A stretch of 64,000 nt of DNA from Clostridiales bacterium (GCA_004557075.1 SFEX01000001.1:1-64000), one strand, 5' to 3'. Counted from the first letter of the stretch, positions 31,429 through 41,295 are shown. The notes: generated from the sequence alone by a model not told the origin. Numbers and translations are program-made.

Positions 31429-33432
31429 TTATTCTGCCTCTGCAAGAGCCTTTGCTTCTTCTATAACCTTCTGCTGAACATTGCCGGGAGCTTCTTCATA
31501 GCGAACAAACTTGCAGGTGAAGGAGCCGCGACCCTGAGTCATGGAGCGCAGGTCGATAGTGTAGGAGCTCATCTCTGCCATGGGAACCTCTGCCTCAACG
31601 ATCTGCATGCCGTCTTCCGCGTTCATGCCGAGAACGGTTCCGCGGCGCTTGGAGGAGATATCGGACATGATATCGCCGAGGTTTGCGTCGGGAATTGTGA
31701 CCTTGAGCAGGCCGATGGGCTCGAGGATAGTGGGCTTTGCCTTGGGAATGCCGTCCTGGTAGGCAAGACGTGCTGCGGTCTGGAACGCCATATCGTTGGA
31801 GTCAACGGGGTGGTAGGAGCCGTCGTACAGCGTGGCCTTGAGGCCGACCAACGGGTAACCTGCCAGAACGCCCTTCTGAACCGCGTTGCGCAGACCCTTT
31901 TCAACGGAGGGGAAGAAGTTCTTGGGGACGGAGCCGCCGAAGACTTCCTCTGCGAAGATCATATCGTCCTGCTCGTCCTGCGGCTCGAAGCGAACCCAGA
32001 CGTCACCGAACTGACCGGAACCGCCGGACTGCTTCTTGTGGCGGCCGTGAGCTTCTACGCGACCCTTGATCTTCTCGCGATAAGCGACGCGTGCGGGCTT
32101 GAGTTCAGTCTCAACGCCGAAGCGGGATTTGAGCTTGGCGCAGAGAACGTCGACCTGAATATCGCCGGCGCCGGAGATAACCATCTGATGGGTCTCGGCG
32201 TTGTTTACGAGAGTAAAGGAAACGTCCTCCTCGTTGAGTCTTGCAAGACCGCCTGCGACCTTGTCGTCCTGACCCTTGGTCTTGGGGGAGATAGCCATGG
32301 AGTAGCAGGGATCGGGCATCTGGAGAGCGGGGAACTCGACCTCGTTCTTGGGATCGCATACGGTGTCGCCGGTTTTCCAATCCATCTTGCCGACGGCAAC
32401 GATATCGCCGCAGCATGCTTCCTTGACCTCTGTGGTCTTTTTGCCGGTGATGGTGTAGAGACGGCCAAGCTTATCGTTGCTGGAAGCGCGGACATTGCGG
32501 AGAGCAAGGTCTGCTGTGATAGTGCCGCTCATGACCTTGACAAAGCTGTACTTGCCGAACTGGTCGGAAACAGTCTTGAATACAAAACCGCTTACAGGCT
32601 CTGCGGACTTATCAGCAGGAGCGGGGACATAGTCGCATACAGCCTGAAGGAGAGCCTCGGTGCCGATGTTGGACATTGCCGCGCCGCAGACGACGGGAAC
32701 AACGCTGCGCTCTGCAAGACCGGCCTTGATGCCCTCGGCGATCTCTGCGTCGGAAAGCTCCATAGTGTCAAGGAACTTCTCCATGAGCTCCTCAGTGACC
32801 GCTGCGGCCTCCATAAGCTCCATGCGCATATCCTCGACCTTACCTGCGTCGGCGTCGGGAACCGCGACCTTTGCGGTCTTGCCGCCCTTGGTCTGGTATG
32901 CGACGTTGTGAACGAGGTCAATAACGCCCGTGCCGTCGGACATGGGAATGATGACCGGGCAGACAGCAGCGCCGTATTTCTCCTTGAGTGCGGAGAGAAC
33001 CGCGTCAAAATCGCCGTGCTCTTCATCAAGCTTGGAGATGTAGAAAATGGCGGGAACGTTTGCTGCCTTCAGATACTTCCAGCTTCGCTCTGTGCCGACG
33101 GTGATGCCGTCCTTTGCCGAGCAGAAGATAACGCCGGCCTCAACAACGCGGATAGCGGCGAGAACGTCGCCGGCAAAGTCAAAGAATCCCGGGCAGTCGA
33201 GTACATTGATCTTGCAGCCTCCGAAATTAACGGGAGCGACAGATGTGGAAATGGTGATCTGGCGCTTTATCTCTTCGGCGTCGTAGTCGCAGACGGTGTT
33301 GCCGTCGGTGACTTTGCCCATACGGTCAATAGCGCCGGTGACAAACAGCATGCTTTCTGCAAGGCTTGTCTTACCACTGTTGCCGTGACCCATGAAGCAG
33401 ATGTTGCGGATGTTCTTGGTTTCGTAGCTCAT
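31429..33432 (-). CDS. Elongation factor G paralogue (EF-G-like GTPase)
   Basis: The 667-residue protein has five EF-G domains: a GTPase (residues 8-260; G1 GHGNSGKTS, G3 DCPGFFDF), an OB domain (about 285-360), domain III, domain IV (HGRHKKQSGGSGQFGDVWV) and domain V (EPIGLLKVTIPD). The G4 motif reads SKLD where canonical EF-G has NKMD, and the length is about 25 residues less than the main EF-G. This is the divergent Firmicutes EF-G-like subgroup; a normal fusA should exist in the ribosomal operon elsewhere. It may act in recycling or translocation under stress. Confidence 0.9.
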   Translation of the reverse strand: MSYETKNIRNICFMGHGNSGKTSLAESMLFVTGAIDRMGKVTDGNTVCDYDAEEIKRQITISTSVAPVNFGGCKINVLDCPGFFDFAGDVLAAIRVVEAGVIFCSAKDGITVGTERSWKYLKAANVPAIFYISKLDEEHGDFDAVLSALKEKYGAAVCPVIIPMSDGTGVIDLVHNVAYQTKGGKTAKVAVPDADAGKVEDMRMELMEAAAVTEELMEKFLDTMELSDAEIAEGIKAGLAERSVVPVVCGAAMSNIGTEALLQAVCDYVPAPADKSAEPVSGFVFKTVSDQFGKYSFVKVMSGTITADLALRNVRASSNDKLGRLYTITGKKTTEVKEACCGDIVAVGKMDWKTGDTVCDPKNEVEFPALQMPDPCYSMAISPKTKGQDDKVAGGLARLNEEDVSFTLVNNAETHQMVISGAGDIQVDVLCAKLKSRFGVETELKPARVAYREKIKGRVEAHGRHKKQSGGSGQFGDVWVRFEPQDEQDDMIFAEEVFGGSVPKNFFPSVEKGLRNAVQKGVLAGYPLVGLKATLYDGSYHPVDSNDMAFQTAARLAYQDGIPKAKPTILEPIGLLKVTIPDANLGDIMSDISSKRRGTVLGMNAEDGMQIVEAEVPMAEMSSYTIDLRSMTQGRGSFTCKFVRYEEAPGNVQQKVIEEAKALAEAE

Positions 33433-33534
33433 GTGTTGCTTCCTCTCTGATATATTATAAACTAAAAATTTTTAAATCGCTTTTAACGCAATCAATTTAT
33501 TATACACTGATTATAAATCAATGGCAACTATTTT

Positions 33535-36075
33535 TTACGGAGTATTGATGGTGAAACTGAGTATGATCGTCAGCAGAAGCCAGCCGAGCAGGTATGTAAG
33601 CGCGGTGACGACGCTCAAAACACCGCTGAGGCTTTGGATGAACATGAATATGATGCCGATGACGGTACTGAGCACGCTGAGCATGACGCTCAGACGTATC
33701 CTTCCGTACAGCAGCCTGCCGTGATCGGCAAGCGAAACGAGCGGCTCCAGCCCTTCGCGGGATATGAGCGCTGCGGGCTTGCTGCCCTCCGAGGGAACGG
33801 CTGCGGATATTTCATACCGCTCGGAATACGCGGGGAAATCAAAGCCGTCGGTGGCAATATCAAACTTGGTAGACAGCATTTGCGGAGTTATGTTGAAATC
33901 CCGGATGGCAAATATGGGGTGGCGGTTTGAGCTCATAAGCGCATAGAGGGCACTTTTTACTGCATCGGTGGGCGTATATTCGATCTCAAACAGACCGCAA
34001 ATAGAGCCGGAGGCGGCGAGGTAAACGCAGTCTTTTAGAATGAATTTTTCCGGCAGATGCATTCCCATAAGCCGCATGAAGCCCGCGTTTCCGCAGAAAA
34101 CTTCTTCTCCGTCGACCATTGCTATAAGCCCTCCGCTTTCATGGACGGTGAAAGCTTCGACGGTCAGGAGAGTTCCGTTGCCCTTGCGCATAAGCTCGGA
34201 AAAGGCGGGAACAAGAGCGCTTCCGGAGGCAGAGATAATGCTTGCCGCGAAGGATATGACCTTTTCAGGCTCCATTCCCGACAGAATGCGGGTCTTGCTT
34301 ATCTTGACGCAATCCTTAGGGAACAGGTCGGCGTCCGTGATTATAAGGTGCTTGGACTTGCCGATATCATAAAGTCCGGACCAGCCCGCAACCGTTGAAC
34401 CCTTTTTAATCAGCGCTTTAATTGAGATGAAGAAAGGCAGCGGGAAGGTTATAAGCATGGCGATAGGCGCCGCGCATGAGAAAATTCCGGACAGGATATG
34501 CGCAAAGCCCGCAAAATTTTTGCCTATGATCGCCGATACCAGGCTGAGTATAAGCGCTGCAGCTATGAGATACGGCGCCATAAGCCCGAAAACGACCTCG
34601 TCCGGCCCTTCCTCGTCGACCCTGCGCACAAAGCCCTCTGTTGATTTTTCCGATTTGATAAGAGTTATATCCCCGCCTGAGAGAGCGGCCTCAGCCGTCA
34701 GTATAAAAGGCCGCCGCGCCGACGCTGCCGCATTGAGCGAGATACGGTTGCTTCTGGCGTTCAGAACGCAGCCAAGCAGGGTGAACGAGATAGTAAGCGA
34801 CGGAATAACGCAGAAGGGAAGTCCGTTTTTCTTGCCTCCGACAGCGATTATGAAAGCATCGATCGCGCACAACAGACATGATACGGCAATAAGAGCGCTT
34901 GCGTGCGGCTTCATGCGAACGAGGCTCATTATACCGGAGGTGATTATATCAAGCCCGCAGATCATAACGGCAAGCATTAGAATAAGGCATACGGCGCTTT
35001 GGACGCCAACGTCGGTGAAAGCACCGGCTAAGGGCAGACCGTATGCTATGTAGATCATCAGCAGACTGAGAATGAACGATATCCTCGCCCTGAGCCGCAG
35101 TCCGGCAATGTGCTTGCTGTAGAATTTAGCGGCCTCATCAGGGCGCATCTCCTCGCCCGGGTCCTCGGTTTCATAGCTCGCGGAGCCTACGGAAAGCTGG
35201 CTTTGCTTGACCTTCATAGCGATAAAGGCAAGCGCGGATATTACGGGAACAGCCACGGCCTCGCGGAATGACTTCGCGTTCTTCTTAGGCCTTTCGCGCT
35301 GTTCCTGCGTCGGTGATTCATACTCAAGTGCCTCGGCATAATGCGCCTGCGCATCGTCTATAAGCTCTGCATCAGGCTCAAAGTCCGTCTCCGAGAGTGG
35401 CGCGGAGCCGATATCCTTAAGCTCCCGCGTGGATTCGGACATTATGTCAACCGGAGACTCGTTTTCCGGAGTGATTATCGGCTCTCTTTTGGGCTCGAGC
35501 GGCTCGTCAACCGCTTCTGCCGGAGGAGCTGAGCTCTCCTGCTCGTCCCTGAACTCCATAAGAAGCTGATCGACAATAGCGTCGATGGATGGCTCGCTCT
35601 GCTTCGGAGGTATGGAAATCTCCGATTCGGGAGAGGGAGGTGTGTTTATCACCTGTTCCGGAGCGGGCTCTGACACTATATCTTTAATTCCAAATTCGGC
35701 TCTTATAGCGGCAGGATCGATCTCGCTTTCAAGCCCACCCTGATCGTCCGACTCAAACTCACGCAGAATTTCATCAGGATTAAAGGAATACTGCGCTATA
35801 TCATCCGAAGGAGCGGGCTCATCGCCTTTTAAGGCTGATGCAAGCTCCTTGAAAGGTGCGCTGAAGTCATCATCGTCCAAGTTGCTGCGCCCGGTATCTA
35901 TAGAAGCGGAGAAAATATCGTCTTCGGGGGCGGAACTGTCCTCAATGGGAAGCCGCGGCTCAAAAACGGGTTCTTCCGACTCCCGCTCCTCCTTGAGATC
36001 TCTGAATTCAAGGAGAATACTGTCAAAATCAAATTCGGACGCGGGGCTGTTATTCTCGTTACTGTTTGTGTTCAT
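33535..36075 (-). CDS. Degenerate P-type ATPase-like membrane protein with acidic N-terminal region
   Basis: The 846-residue protein starts with about 265 acidic, low-complexity residues with repeated F-D-S-I-L-L-E-F and D-E-I-L-R-E-F-like motifs (residues 16-24, 101-107 and 168-175). The rest follows a P-type ATPase plan: helices at about 330-410, the SCAAPIAMLITFPLPF helix equivalent to the CPC helix (533-548), a cytoplasmic domain and a final helix pair (about 795-840). Where DKTGTLT is expected the sequence is LIITDADLFP (577-586), and the later TGD motif is also lost. It cannot be a normal ion pump. The rlmB gene ends 19 bp upstream of its start. Confidence 0.75.
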   Translation of the reverse strand: MNTNSNENNSPASEFDFDSILLEFRDLKEERESEEPVFEPRLPIEDSSAPEDDIFSASIDTGRSNLDDDDFSAPFKELASALKGDEPAPSDDIAQYSFNPDEILREFESDDQGGLESEIDPAAIRAEFGIKDIVSEPAPEQVINTPPSPESEISIPPKQSEPSIDAIVDQLLMEFRDEQESSAPPAEAVDEPLEPKREPIITPENESPVDIMSESTRELKDIGSAPLSETDFEPDAELIDDAQAHYAEALEYESPTQEQRERPKKNAKSFREAVAVPVISALAFIAMKVKQSQLSVGSASYETEDPGEEMRPDEAAKFYSKHIAGLRLRARISFILSLLMIYIAYGLPLAGAFTDVGVQSAVCLILMLAVMICGLDIITSGIMSLVRMKPHASALIAVSCLLCAIDAFIIAVGGKKNGLPFCVIPSLTISFTLLGCVLNARSNRISLNAAASARRPFILTAEAALSGGDITLIKSEKSTEGFVRRVDEEGPDEVVFGLMAPYLIAAALILSLVSAIIGKNFAGFAHILSGIFSCAAPIAMLITFPLPFFISIKALIKKGSTVAGWSGLYDIGKSKHLIITDADLFPKDCVKISKTRILSGMEPEKVISFAASIISASGSALVPAFSELMRKGNGTLLTVEAFTVHESGGLIAMVDGEEVFCGNAGFMRLMGMHLPEKFILKDCVYLAASGSICGLFEIEYTPTDAVKSALYALMSSNRHPIFAIRDFNITPQMLSTKFDIATDGFDFPAYSERYEISAAVPSEGSKPAALISREGLEPLVSLADHGRLLYGRIRLSVMLSVLSTVIGIIFMFIQSLSGVLSVVTALTYLLGWLLLTIILSFTINTP

Positions 36076-36094
36076 ATGTCTGTCCTCTGTATAC

Positions 36095-36859
36095 TCAGCT
36101 TCTCCGCTGGCGGAGAACCTCGTACATTATTATAGATGCGGCGGCTGAGGCATTGAGGGAATTGATCTTGCCCACCATGGGGATGTTTACGATGAAATCG
36201 CAGGTGTCCCGCACAAGTCTGCCTATACCGTCACCCTCGGAGCCTATCACAAGCGCCATCGCGCCGGTAAAATCGGTACCCCAGAGCTGGCTTGAGCCGC
36301 CGGCAGCAGCGCCGTATATCCAAAGCCCCTTGTCCTTGAGCGTCTTCAAGGCCGCGGGAATATTGGAGACTCTCGCTATACGCATATGCTCGGCCGCACC
36401 AGCCGATGCCTTGCCGACGATGGCAGTAAGTCCTGCGCTTCTGCGCTTAGGGATTATGACCCCGTGCGCGCCCGCGCACTCTGCGCTGCGGATTATGGCG
36501 CCTAAATTCCGTGGGTCGCTGACCTCATCGCATACTATGACGAAGGGAGCTTCGTTTCGCTCGGCGGCAAGATCGAGAATATCATCAACCGAGCAGTATT
36601 CGTTGACGCCGACAAGGGCGATGACGCCCTGGTGCGTTTTTGTAACGCTCATACCGTCCAATTTGCGGCGGTCAGCGTCAACAACGACTATTCCGGCCGC
36701 GCGGGCTTTCGACGCGATGTGGCCGAGAGTTTTATCGGTCTCACCCTTGGCAATGAAGATTTTATCTATGCTTCTGCCCACGCGCAGAGCCTCAATAACG
36801 GCGTTGCGGCCCTCTATTATTTCATTTTTGATCTCAAAGCTGTTTTCATTATTTAGCAT
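36095..36859 (-). CDS. rlmB: 23S rRNA 2'-O-ribose methyltransferase (TrmH/RlmB family)
   Basis: The 254-residue protein has an N-terminal L30e-like substrate-binding domain (about 10-85, starting IIEGRNAVIEAL) and a SPOUT domain with the three motifs: DPRNLGAIIRSAECAG, VIGSEGDGI and IPMVGKINSLNASAAASI. The trefoil knot motifs are all intact. The ATG at 36859 has AGGTGAA before it and is preferred over an upstream in-frame codon at 36877. It is likely to methylate G2251 of 23S rRNA, as RlmB does in E. coli. Confidence 0.92.
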   Translation of the reverse strand: MLNNENSFEIKNEIIEGRNAVIEALRVGRSIDKIFIAKGETDKTLGHIASKARAAGIVVVDADRRKLDGMSVTKTHQGVIALVGVNEYCSVDDILDLAAERNEAPFVIVCDEVSDPRNLGAIIRSAECAGAHGVIIPKRRSAGLTAIVGKASAGAAEHMRIARVSNIPAALKTLKDKGLWIYGAAAGGSSQLWGTDFTGAMALVIGSEGDGIGRLVRDTCDFIVNIPMVGKINSLNASAAASIIMYEVLRQRRS

Positions 36860-37036
36860 CTTTTCACCTGTGTACACAATAATACAGAATACATACTAAC
36901 ATATAATTGCAAAAACTTAAAGTGAAAAGTTATGCCTGCGACAAATTTTTTGTGGACTTTGTGCTGCTTTGGGGTTAGGATATAAGATAAAGTAACTGCG
37001 ATTACTTATAACCACAAATTCCGAAAGGAAATCAGC

Positions 37037-37882
37037 ATGAGAAAGCTTAACAAAAAAATCGATATGTTCTGCTATAAGCATCCCCGCTTCGGCATACCCA
37101 ATCTGATGCTTTATATCGTGGCCATAAGCCTTGCTGTGTGGCTGCTCAGCATTATGGACAGCAGCAAGACCCTGCTCAACTATTTTTCATTTTCTCCAAA
37201 CCTTATAATGAAGGGTCAGGTCTGGCGGCTTATAACATTTATATTCATACCGCAGGATACAAGCATGTGGGCGCTTCTGTTTTTCTATTTTTATTATTGG
37301 ATAGGCAGCACGCTCGAGAGAGAATGGGGAACACCAAGGTTCAATATCTTCATTTTCAGCGGCATTCTTATGACCGTTATCTACGGCCTTGTCGTCTACT
37401 TTATAACACGGCAGGACGTGAATATAGGAACATATTATATATACCTGTCCATGTTCTTCTCCTTTGCAACGCTCTATCCGGATATGCAGGTGCTGTTTAT
37501 GTTCATAATCCCCATCAAGATCAAGTGGCTTGCATACCTTGATGCGGCGTTTTTCCTCTTTGCAATGCTTACGTCGCCGTTCCCGTTCAACCTGCTGCCC
37601 CTGATCGCCATGCTGAACTATTTTGTGTTCTTCGGAGCCGACCTCATAGCGTCGATAAGAGGCAACAGAGCAAGATACAAAAAAACCACTGTTAATTTCA
37701 ACAGGGAAAAGCAGAAGATAAAATACGAGCAGCGGCAGAAGGATTACAGCCACAAATGCTGCGTGTGCGGCAGAACGGACGTTGATTTTCCCAATCTTGA
37801 GTTCAGATATTGCTCAAGGTGCGCCGGATACCACTGCTTCTGCGAGGATCATATAAACAATCACGTTCATTTCACTGAATAA
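37037..37882 (+). CDS. Rhomboid-like membrane protein with C-terminal zinc finger
   Basis: The 281-residue protein has six hydrophobic helices (about 20-40, 70-90, 98-120, 128-148, 150-175 and 180-200) in a rhomboid/derlin-like order, with the loop QVWRLITFIFIP typical of the L1 region. The catalytic GxS motif and the C-terminal His are not seen, so it is probably proteolytically dead. The cytoplasmic tail ends in a zinc finger, CCVCGR ... YCSRCAGYHCFCEDH. A promoter-like TTGTGC / TATAAG pair (36959-36986) precedes it, with GAAAGG before the ATG. Confidence 0.7.
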   Translation: MRKLNKKIDMFCYKHPRFGIPNLMLYIVAISLAVWLLSIMDSSKTLLNYFSFSPNLIMKGQVWRLITFIFIPQDTSMWALLFFYFYYWIGSTLEREWGTPRFNIFIFSGILMTVIYGLVVYFITRQDVNIGTYYIYLSMFFSFATLYPDMQVLFMFIIPIKIKWLAYLDAAFFLFAMLTSPFPFNLLPLIAMLNYFVFFGADLIASIRGNRARYKKTTVNFNREKQKIKYEQRQKDYSHKCCVCGRTDVDFPNLEFRYCSRCAGYHCFCEDHINNHVHFTE

Positions 37883-37922
37883 GCATAAAATCATAAATTG
37901 AAACAAACAGGCGGATCGAGAG

Positions 37923-39641
37923 ATGAAGAAAAAGAATACGGCGGTAATTATTGCGGAAGCACTGGTGCTTGTAATATTTATTGCATTGCTGGTGTGGGTA
38001 GTCTTCCGAGGTTATGAGGCGAATAAGCAGCTTAATACCCCGAAGGAGACGGCAACGCCTGTCCCGACGGTAACGGTCACTCCTACTCCGGAGCCGACGC
38101 CAACGCCGGTCGGACTACCTGATTTTGCCCCACATTCCGTTGAGGAGACCCGACCGAACAAGTTTATTTCAAGCACTGCCATAATGGTGGACGGCGAGCT
38201 CGTTGACGAATACAAGAGCGAGTATGAGATAATGTTCGACCTGCCCGAACGGTATACCGAGCTTGAAGGCGTGATAGGTTTCCGTGGCAATAACTTCCGC
38301 ACAGGCGCTGCCTACGGCACTGCCGATGTCAGCAGTAAAACCATCTCAACGCTCTGGAGCAAAAGTACGAGCGGATTGAGCGATACCGACGGCAGCTATT
38401 GGTCCGGCAGCGGCTGGACAGGTCAGCCTCTTATTGTCAAGTGGCCCGAGGATACCCGTAAGAATATGACCGCAATGTATGACTGGGCAAGAGAGAAGGC
38501 AGAGCTTGTTGAAGTCATCTATTGCACTCTGGACGGTCATGTGTATTTCTATGAGCTTACCACCGGCGAATACACCCGCGATCCGCTAAATTTAGGCTTT
38601 AACTTCAAGGGAGCGGGAGCGCTCGACCCGAGAGGCTACCCCATACTGTACGTCGGCTCGGGCGTGGACAGCATAAACGGCCGCTCAAGGGCCTTTGTCG
38701 TAAACCTCATTGACAACACGGTCATGTTTGAGTTCGGCCATAACGAGACATTTGCAAACCGCGGCTGGCATATGTTCGATTCATCGCCCCTTGTGAGCGC
38801 CGAAACGGATCAGCTCATTTATCCGGGCGAGAACGGAATACTGTACATAATCCACCTGAATACAAAATACAACGAGCAAACAGGGGAGCTGTCGGTCGAT
38901 CCCGATAATATCGTCAAGTGGAAATACAGCGGCGTGCGCACTGGCACAAAATACTGGCTCGGCGTTGAATCGAGCGCCGCCGTTATCAACAACTATATTT
39001 TCCTGGCCGACAACGGCGGCAACCTGATGTGCCTTGACCTGAACACGCTTGAGCTTATCTGGGTGCAGGACACTTTGGACGACACAAACTGCTCGCCGGT
39101 TATTGATATCGAGGACGGTCACCCGTACATATATATCAGCACCTCTTTCCATTACGGCTGGCGCTCATACTCGACTGCGGATATACCAATATTTAAAATC
39201 GACGCTGAGACCGGCGAGATAGTTTGGAGAACCGATTACACCTGCTACACGGTGCAGGATCTCTCCGGCGGCGTGCAGGGAACGATAGCGGTCGGGAAAA
39301 ACGAGCTGTCGGATATGATATTCGTGCCCATCGCAAGAACTCCGGGCGCAAGCTCAGGCACTCTCGTAGCTCTTAACAAAGAGACCGGCGAGGAGGTCTG
39401 GAAGAAGGAGACAACAATGTATAGCTGGAGCTCCCCGGTGGATTTCTATGACGATGCCGGAAACGGGTATCTTATCTACTGCAACTCCGGGTTTAATATG
39501 TACCTTATAGACGGAAAAACCGGCGAAGAGCTCGACTATATAAACCTTGGCGGCAACATCGAGGCGTCGCCGGCGATGTACGGCAACTATGTTGTTGTCG
39601 GCACTCGCGCAATGCGGACATACTGTGTGGAGGTGGGATAA
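37923..39641 (+). CDS. Membrane-anchored PQQ-type beta-propeller protein
   Basis: The 572-residue protein has an N-terminal membrane anchor (about 7-28), a Thr/Pro-rich linker (about 40-62) and a large beta-propeller with blade motifs such as LMCLDLNTLELIWVQD, FKIDAETGEIVWRTD and LVALNKETGEEVWKKE. These are PQQ-like (BamB-type) repeats. It is probably exported and cell-surface bound, where it may scaffold other proteins or bind a ligand. It stands 40 bp after the rhomboid-like gene and 2 bp before the PHP phosphatase gene. Confidence 0.85.
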   Translation: MKKKNTAVIIAEALVLVIFIALLVWVVFRGYEANKQLNTPKETATPVPTVTVTPTPEPTPTPVGLPDFAPHSVEETRPNKFISSTAIMVDGELVDEYKSEYEIMFDLPERYTELEGVIGFRGNNFRTGAAYGTADVSSKTISTLWSKSTSGLSDTDGSYWSGSGWTGQPLIVKWPEDTRKNMTAMYDWAREKAELVEVIYCTLDGHVYFYELTTGEYTRDPLNLGFNFKGAGALDPRGYPILYVGSGVDSINGRSRAFVVNLIDNTVMFEFGHNETFANRGWHMFDSSPLVSAETDQLIYPGENGILYIIHLNTKYNEQTGELSVDPDNIVKWKYSGVRTGTKYWLGVESSAAVINNYIFLADNGGNLMCLDLNTLELIWVQDTLDDTNCSPVIDIEDGHPYIYISTSFHYGWRSYSTADIPIFKIDAETGEIVWRTDYTCYTVQDLSGGVQGTIAVGKNELSDMIFVPIARTPGASSGTLVALNKETGEEVWKKETTMYSWSSPVDFYDDAGNGYLIYCNSGFNMYLIDGKTGEELDYINLGGNIEASPAMYGNYVVVGTRAMRTYCVEVG

Positions 39642-39643
39642 AT

Positions 39644-40435
39644 ATGGTAAGGCAGAACCTTCATTGTCATACAAGCTTTGACGACGGAGCGGATACTCCG
39701 GAGGAAATGGTGCTCGCGGCGATAGACTCAGGACTTACCTCTTTAGGAATAAGCGCCCACATACCTATAGCCGGCGAGCCATGGTGCATGCCGGAGGAAA
39801 ACGTAGCTCCATTCAGGGCGGAAATGGCGCGCCTGAAGAGCGCGTATGAGGGACGGATAAAGCTCTACTGCGGCATGGAGTACGATCTTTCGGTACCGGC
39901 TGATTTTGATGGCTATGACTATATTATCGGCTCGGGACACATAGTTGACGGCTGCTATGAGGACTTTGACCTTGCGCATCATAAGCTTCTGATTGAGCAT
40001 TTCGGAGGGCCAAAAGGCGCGGCGGAGGCGTACTTTGAAAATCTTACTAAGGTAGCGGACTTTGAGGAGATAAGCATCGTCGGGCACTTTGACTTGCTCA
40101 CAAAGTATAACGAGCAGGAGCCGCTGTATGACACGACGGCCAAGTATTTTCGGGACGCGGCATATGCCGCCATGGAAAAACTCAGCGCGGCGGATAAGAT
40201 ATTTGAGATAAATACGGGCGCGATCAGCCGCGGCTATCGCACAAGCCCGTACCCATCTGCGGAGTTTCTCCGGCACTTAAACAAAATCGGCGGAAGGATA
40301 TGCATAAGCTCGGACTCACACTCGGCAAAAGACCTGACCTGCGGATTTGAGCAGGCCGAGCAGATAGCGCGATCCTGCGGCTTCACGGAGCTTTGGGAGT
40401 TTAACGGAAGAGGTTTTGAGCCTGCCGCGTTCTGA
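39644..40435 (+). CDS. Histidinol-phosphatase of the PHP family
   Basis: The 263-residue protein has the PHP metal-binding motifs: NLHCHTSFDDG (residues 5-15), GISAHIP (about 36-42), a central YDYIIGSGH, a late GHFDLLTKY and the final CISSDSHSAKD. HisK/HisJ enzymes remove phosphate from histidinol phosphate in histidine synthesis. No other histidine gene lies near, so a different phosphoester substrate is possible. Its start lies 2 bp after the propeller gene. Confidence 0.85.
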   Translation: MVRQNLHCHTSFDDGADTPEEMVLAAIDSGLTSLGISAHIPIAGEPWCMPEENVAPFRAEMARLKSAYEGRIKLYCGMEYDLSVPADFDGYDYIIGSGHIVDGCYEDFDLAHHKLLIEHFGGPKGAAEAYFENLTKVADFEEISIVGHFDLLTKYNEQEPLYDTTAKYFRDAAYAAMEKLSAADKIFEINTGAISRGYRTSPYPSAEFLRHLNKIGGRICISSDSHSAKDLTCGFEQAEQIARSCGFTELWEFNGRGFEPAAF

Positions 40436-40510
40436 TAAAAGACTCTTGCCGTAGGGCGGGATCTATGATACAATGTGTTCAGAAAAGAAAGAGTAAAGGA
40501 ATGTGAAAAC

Positions 40511-41254
40511 ATGAAATACGCAATTTTTTATTTCAGCCCATGCGGCGGAACCAAGTCAGTAGCGGATATTATCAGCAAAGAGCTGGGCGACGCCCCCATG
40601 CAGGAGATAACCACTCCCAGTATGGACACCTCTGTCAGCAATGATACTCTTGCGTTTTTCTGCTTCCCGGTTTACGGCGGCAGAATACCCAAGCCCATGT
40701 ATGACCGCATGGCGATCATTAAGGGCAATAATACCCCCTGCGTTCCCGTTGCCGTGTACGGCAACAGAGCCGTTGACGACGCGCTGCTTGAGATGAGCGA
40801 CCTTGCCGCAAAGCAGGGCTTCGTGACCGTTGCCGGCTGCGAAATGATAGCTCCGCACTCGATCGATCCGAGCTTTGGCGCGGGAAGACCCGATGCGAGC
40901 GACAAGGCGAAGCTTGTTGACTTCATCAATAAGCTGAAAGCCAAGGAGAGCTTTACCGAGGTCAAAATGCCCGGCGATCCCAACTATGCAAGCAAGGAAG
41001 TAAAGTCCCTGCCGCTGTACCCCATGCCCGCAAAGGAGTGCATCGGCTGCGGTATCTGCTTCAAATATTGCCCCGCCAACGCTATAAGCGAGGCGCGCAT
41101 GAAGACCAAGCCCAAGCTCTGCATAAGCTGCATGCGCTGCGTGAGCATATGCTCTACCGAGTCCCGCAAGGTGCCTATGCCCATGCGTGTCGCGGCTCAC
41201 GCCACGCTGAAAAAGCTCTGCTCCACCAGAAAAGAGCCCGCGTTTTATATTTGA
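40511..41254 (+). CDS. EFR1-type protein: flavodoxin domain with two 4Fe-4S clusters
   Basis: The 247-residue protein joins an N-terminal flavodoxin-like domain (FYFSPCGGTKSVADII as the FMN phosphate loop, CFPVYGGRIP) to a ferredoxin with two clusters (CIGCGICFKYCPANAI and CISCMRCVSIC, about 179-215). This is the EFR1 family of Clostridia, which is thought to pass electrons between a flavin and iron-sulfur clusters. The ATG at 40511 fits the family start; a frame open from 40475 adds unrelated residues. Confidence 0.9.
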   Translation: MKYAIFYFSPCGGTKSVADIISKELGDAPMQEITTPSMDTSVSNDTLAFFCFPVYGGRIPKPMYDRMAIIKGNNTPCVPVAVYGNRAVDDALLEMSDLAAKQGFVTVAGCEMIAPHSIDPSFGAGRPDASDKAKLVDFINKLKAKESFTEVKMPGDPNYASKEVKSLPLYPMPAKECIGCGICFKYCPANAISEARMKTKPKLCISCMRCVSICSTESRKVPMPMRVAAHATLKKLCSTRKEPAFYI

Positions 41255-41264
41255 TTAACTACAT

Positions 41265-41295
41265 AAAGCCCTTGCGCCAAAGGCGCAAGGGCTTT
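41265..41295 (+). terminator. Terminator after the EFR1 gene
   Basis: AAAGCCCTTGCGCC pairs with GGCGCAAGGGCTTT around three bases. Confidence 0.85.

Noticed and set aside
31399..33450. 683-codon open frame on the plus strand opposite the EF-G paralogue
   Set aside because: A shadow caused by GC-rich third positions; its composition is that of a mirrored gene and it matches no family.
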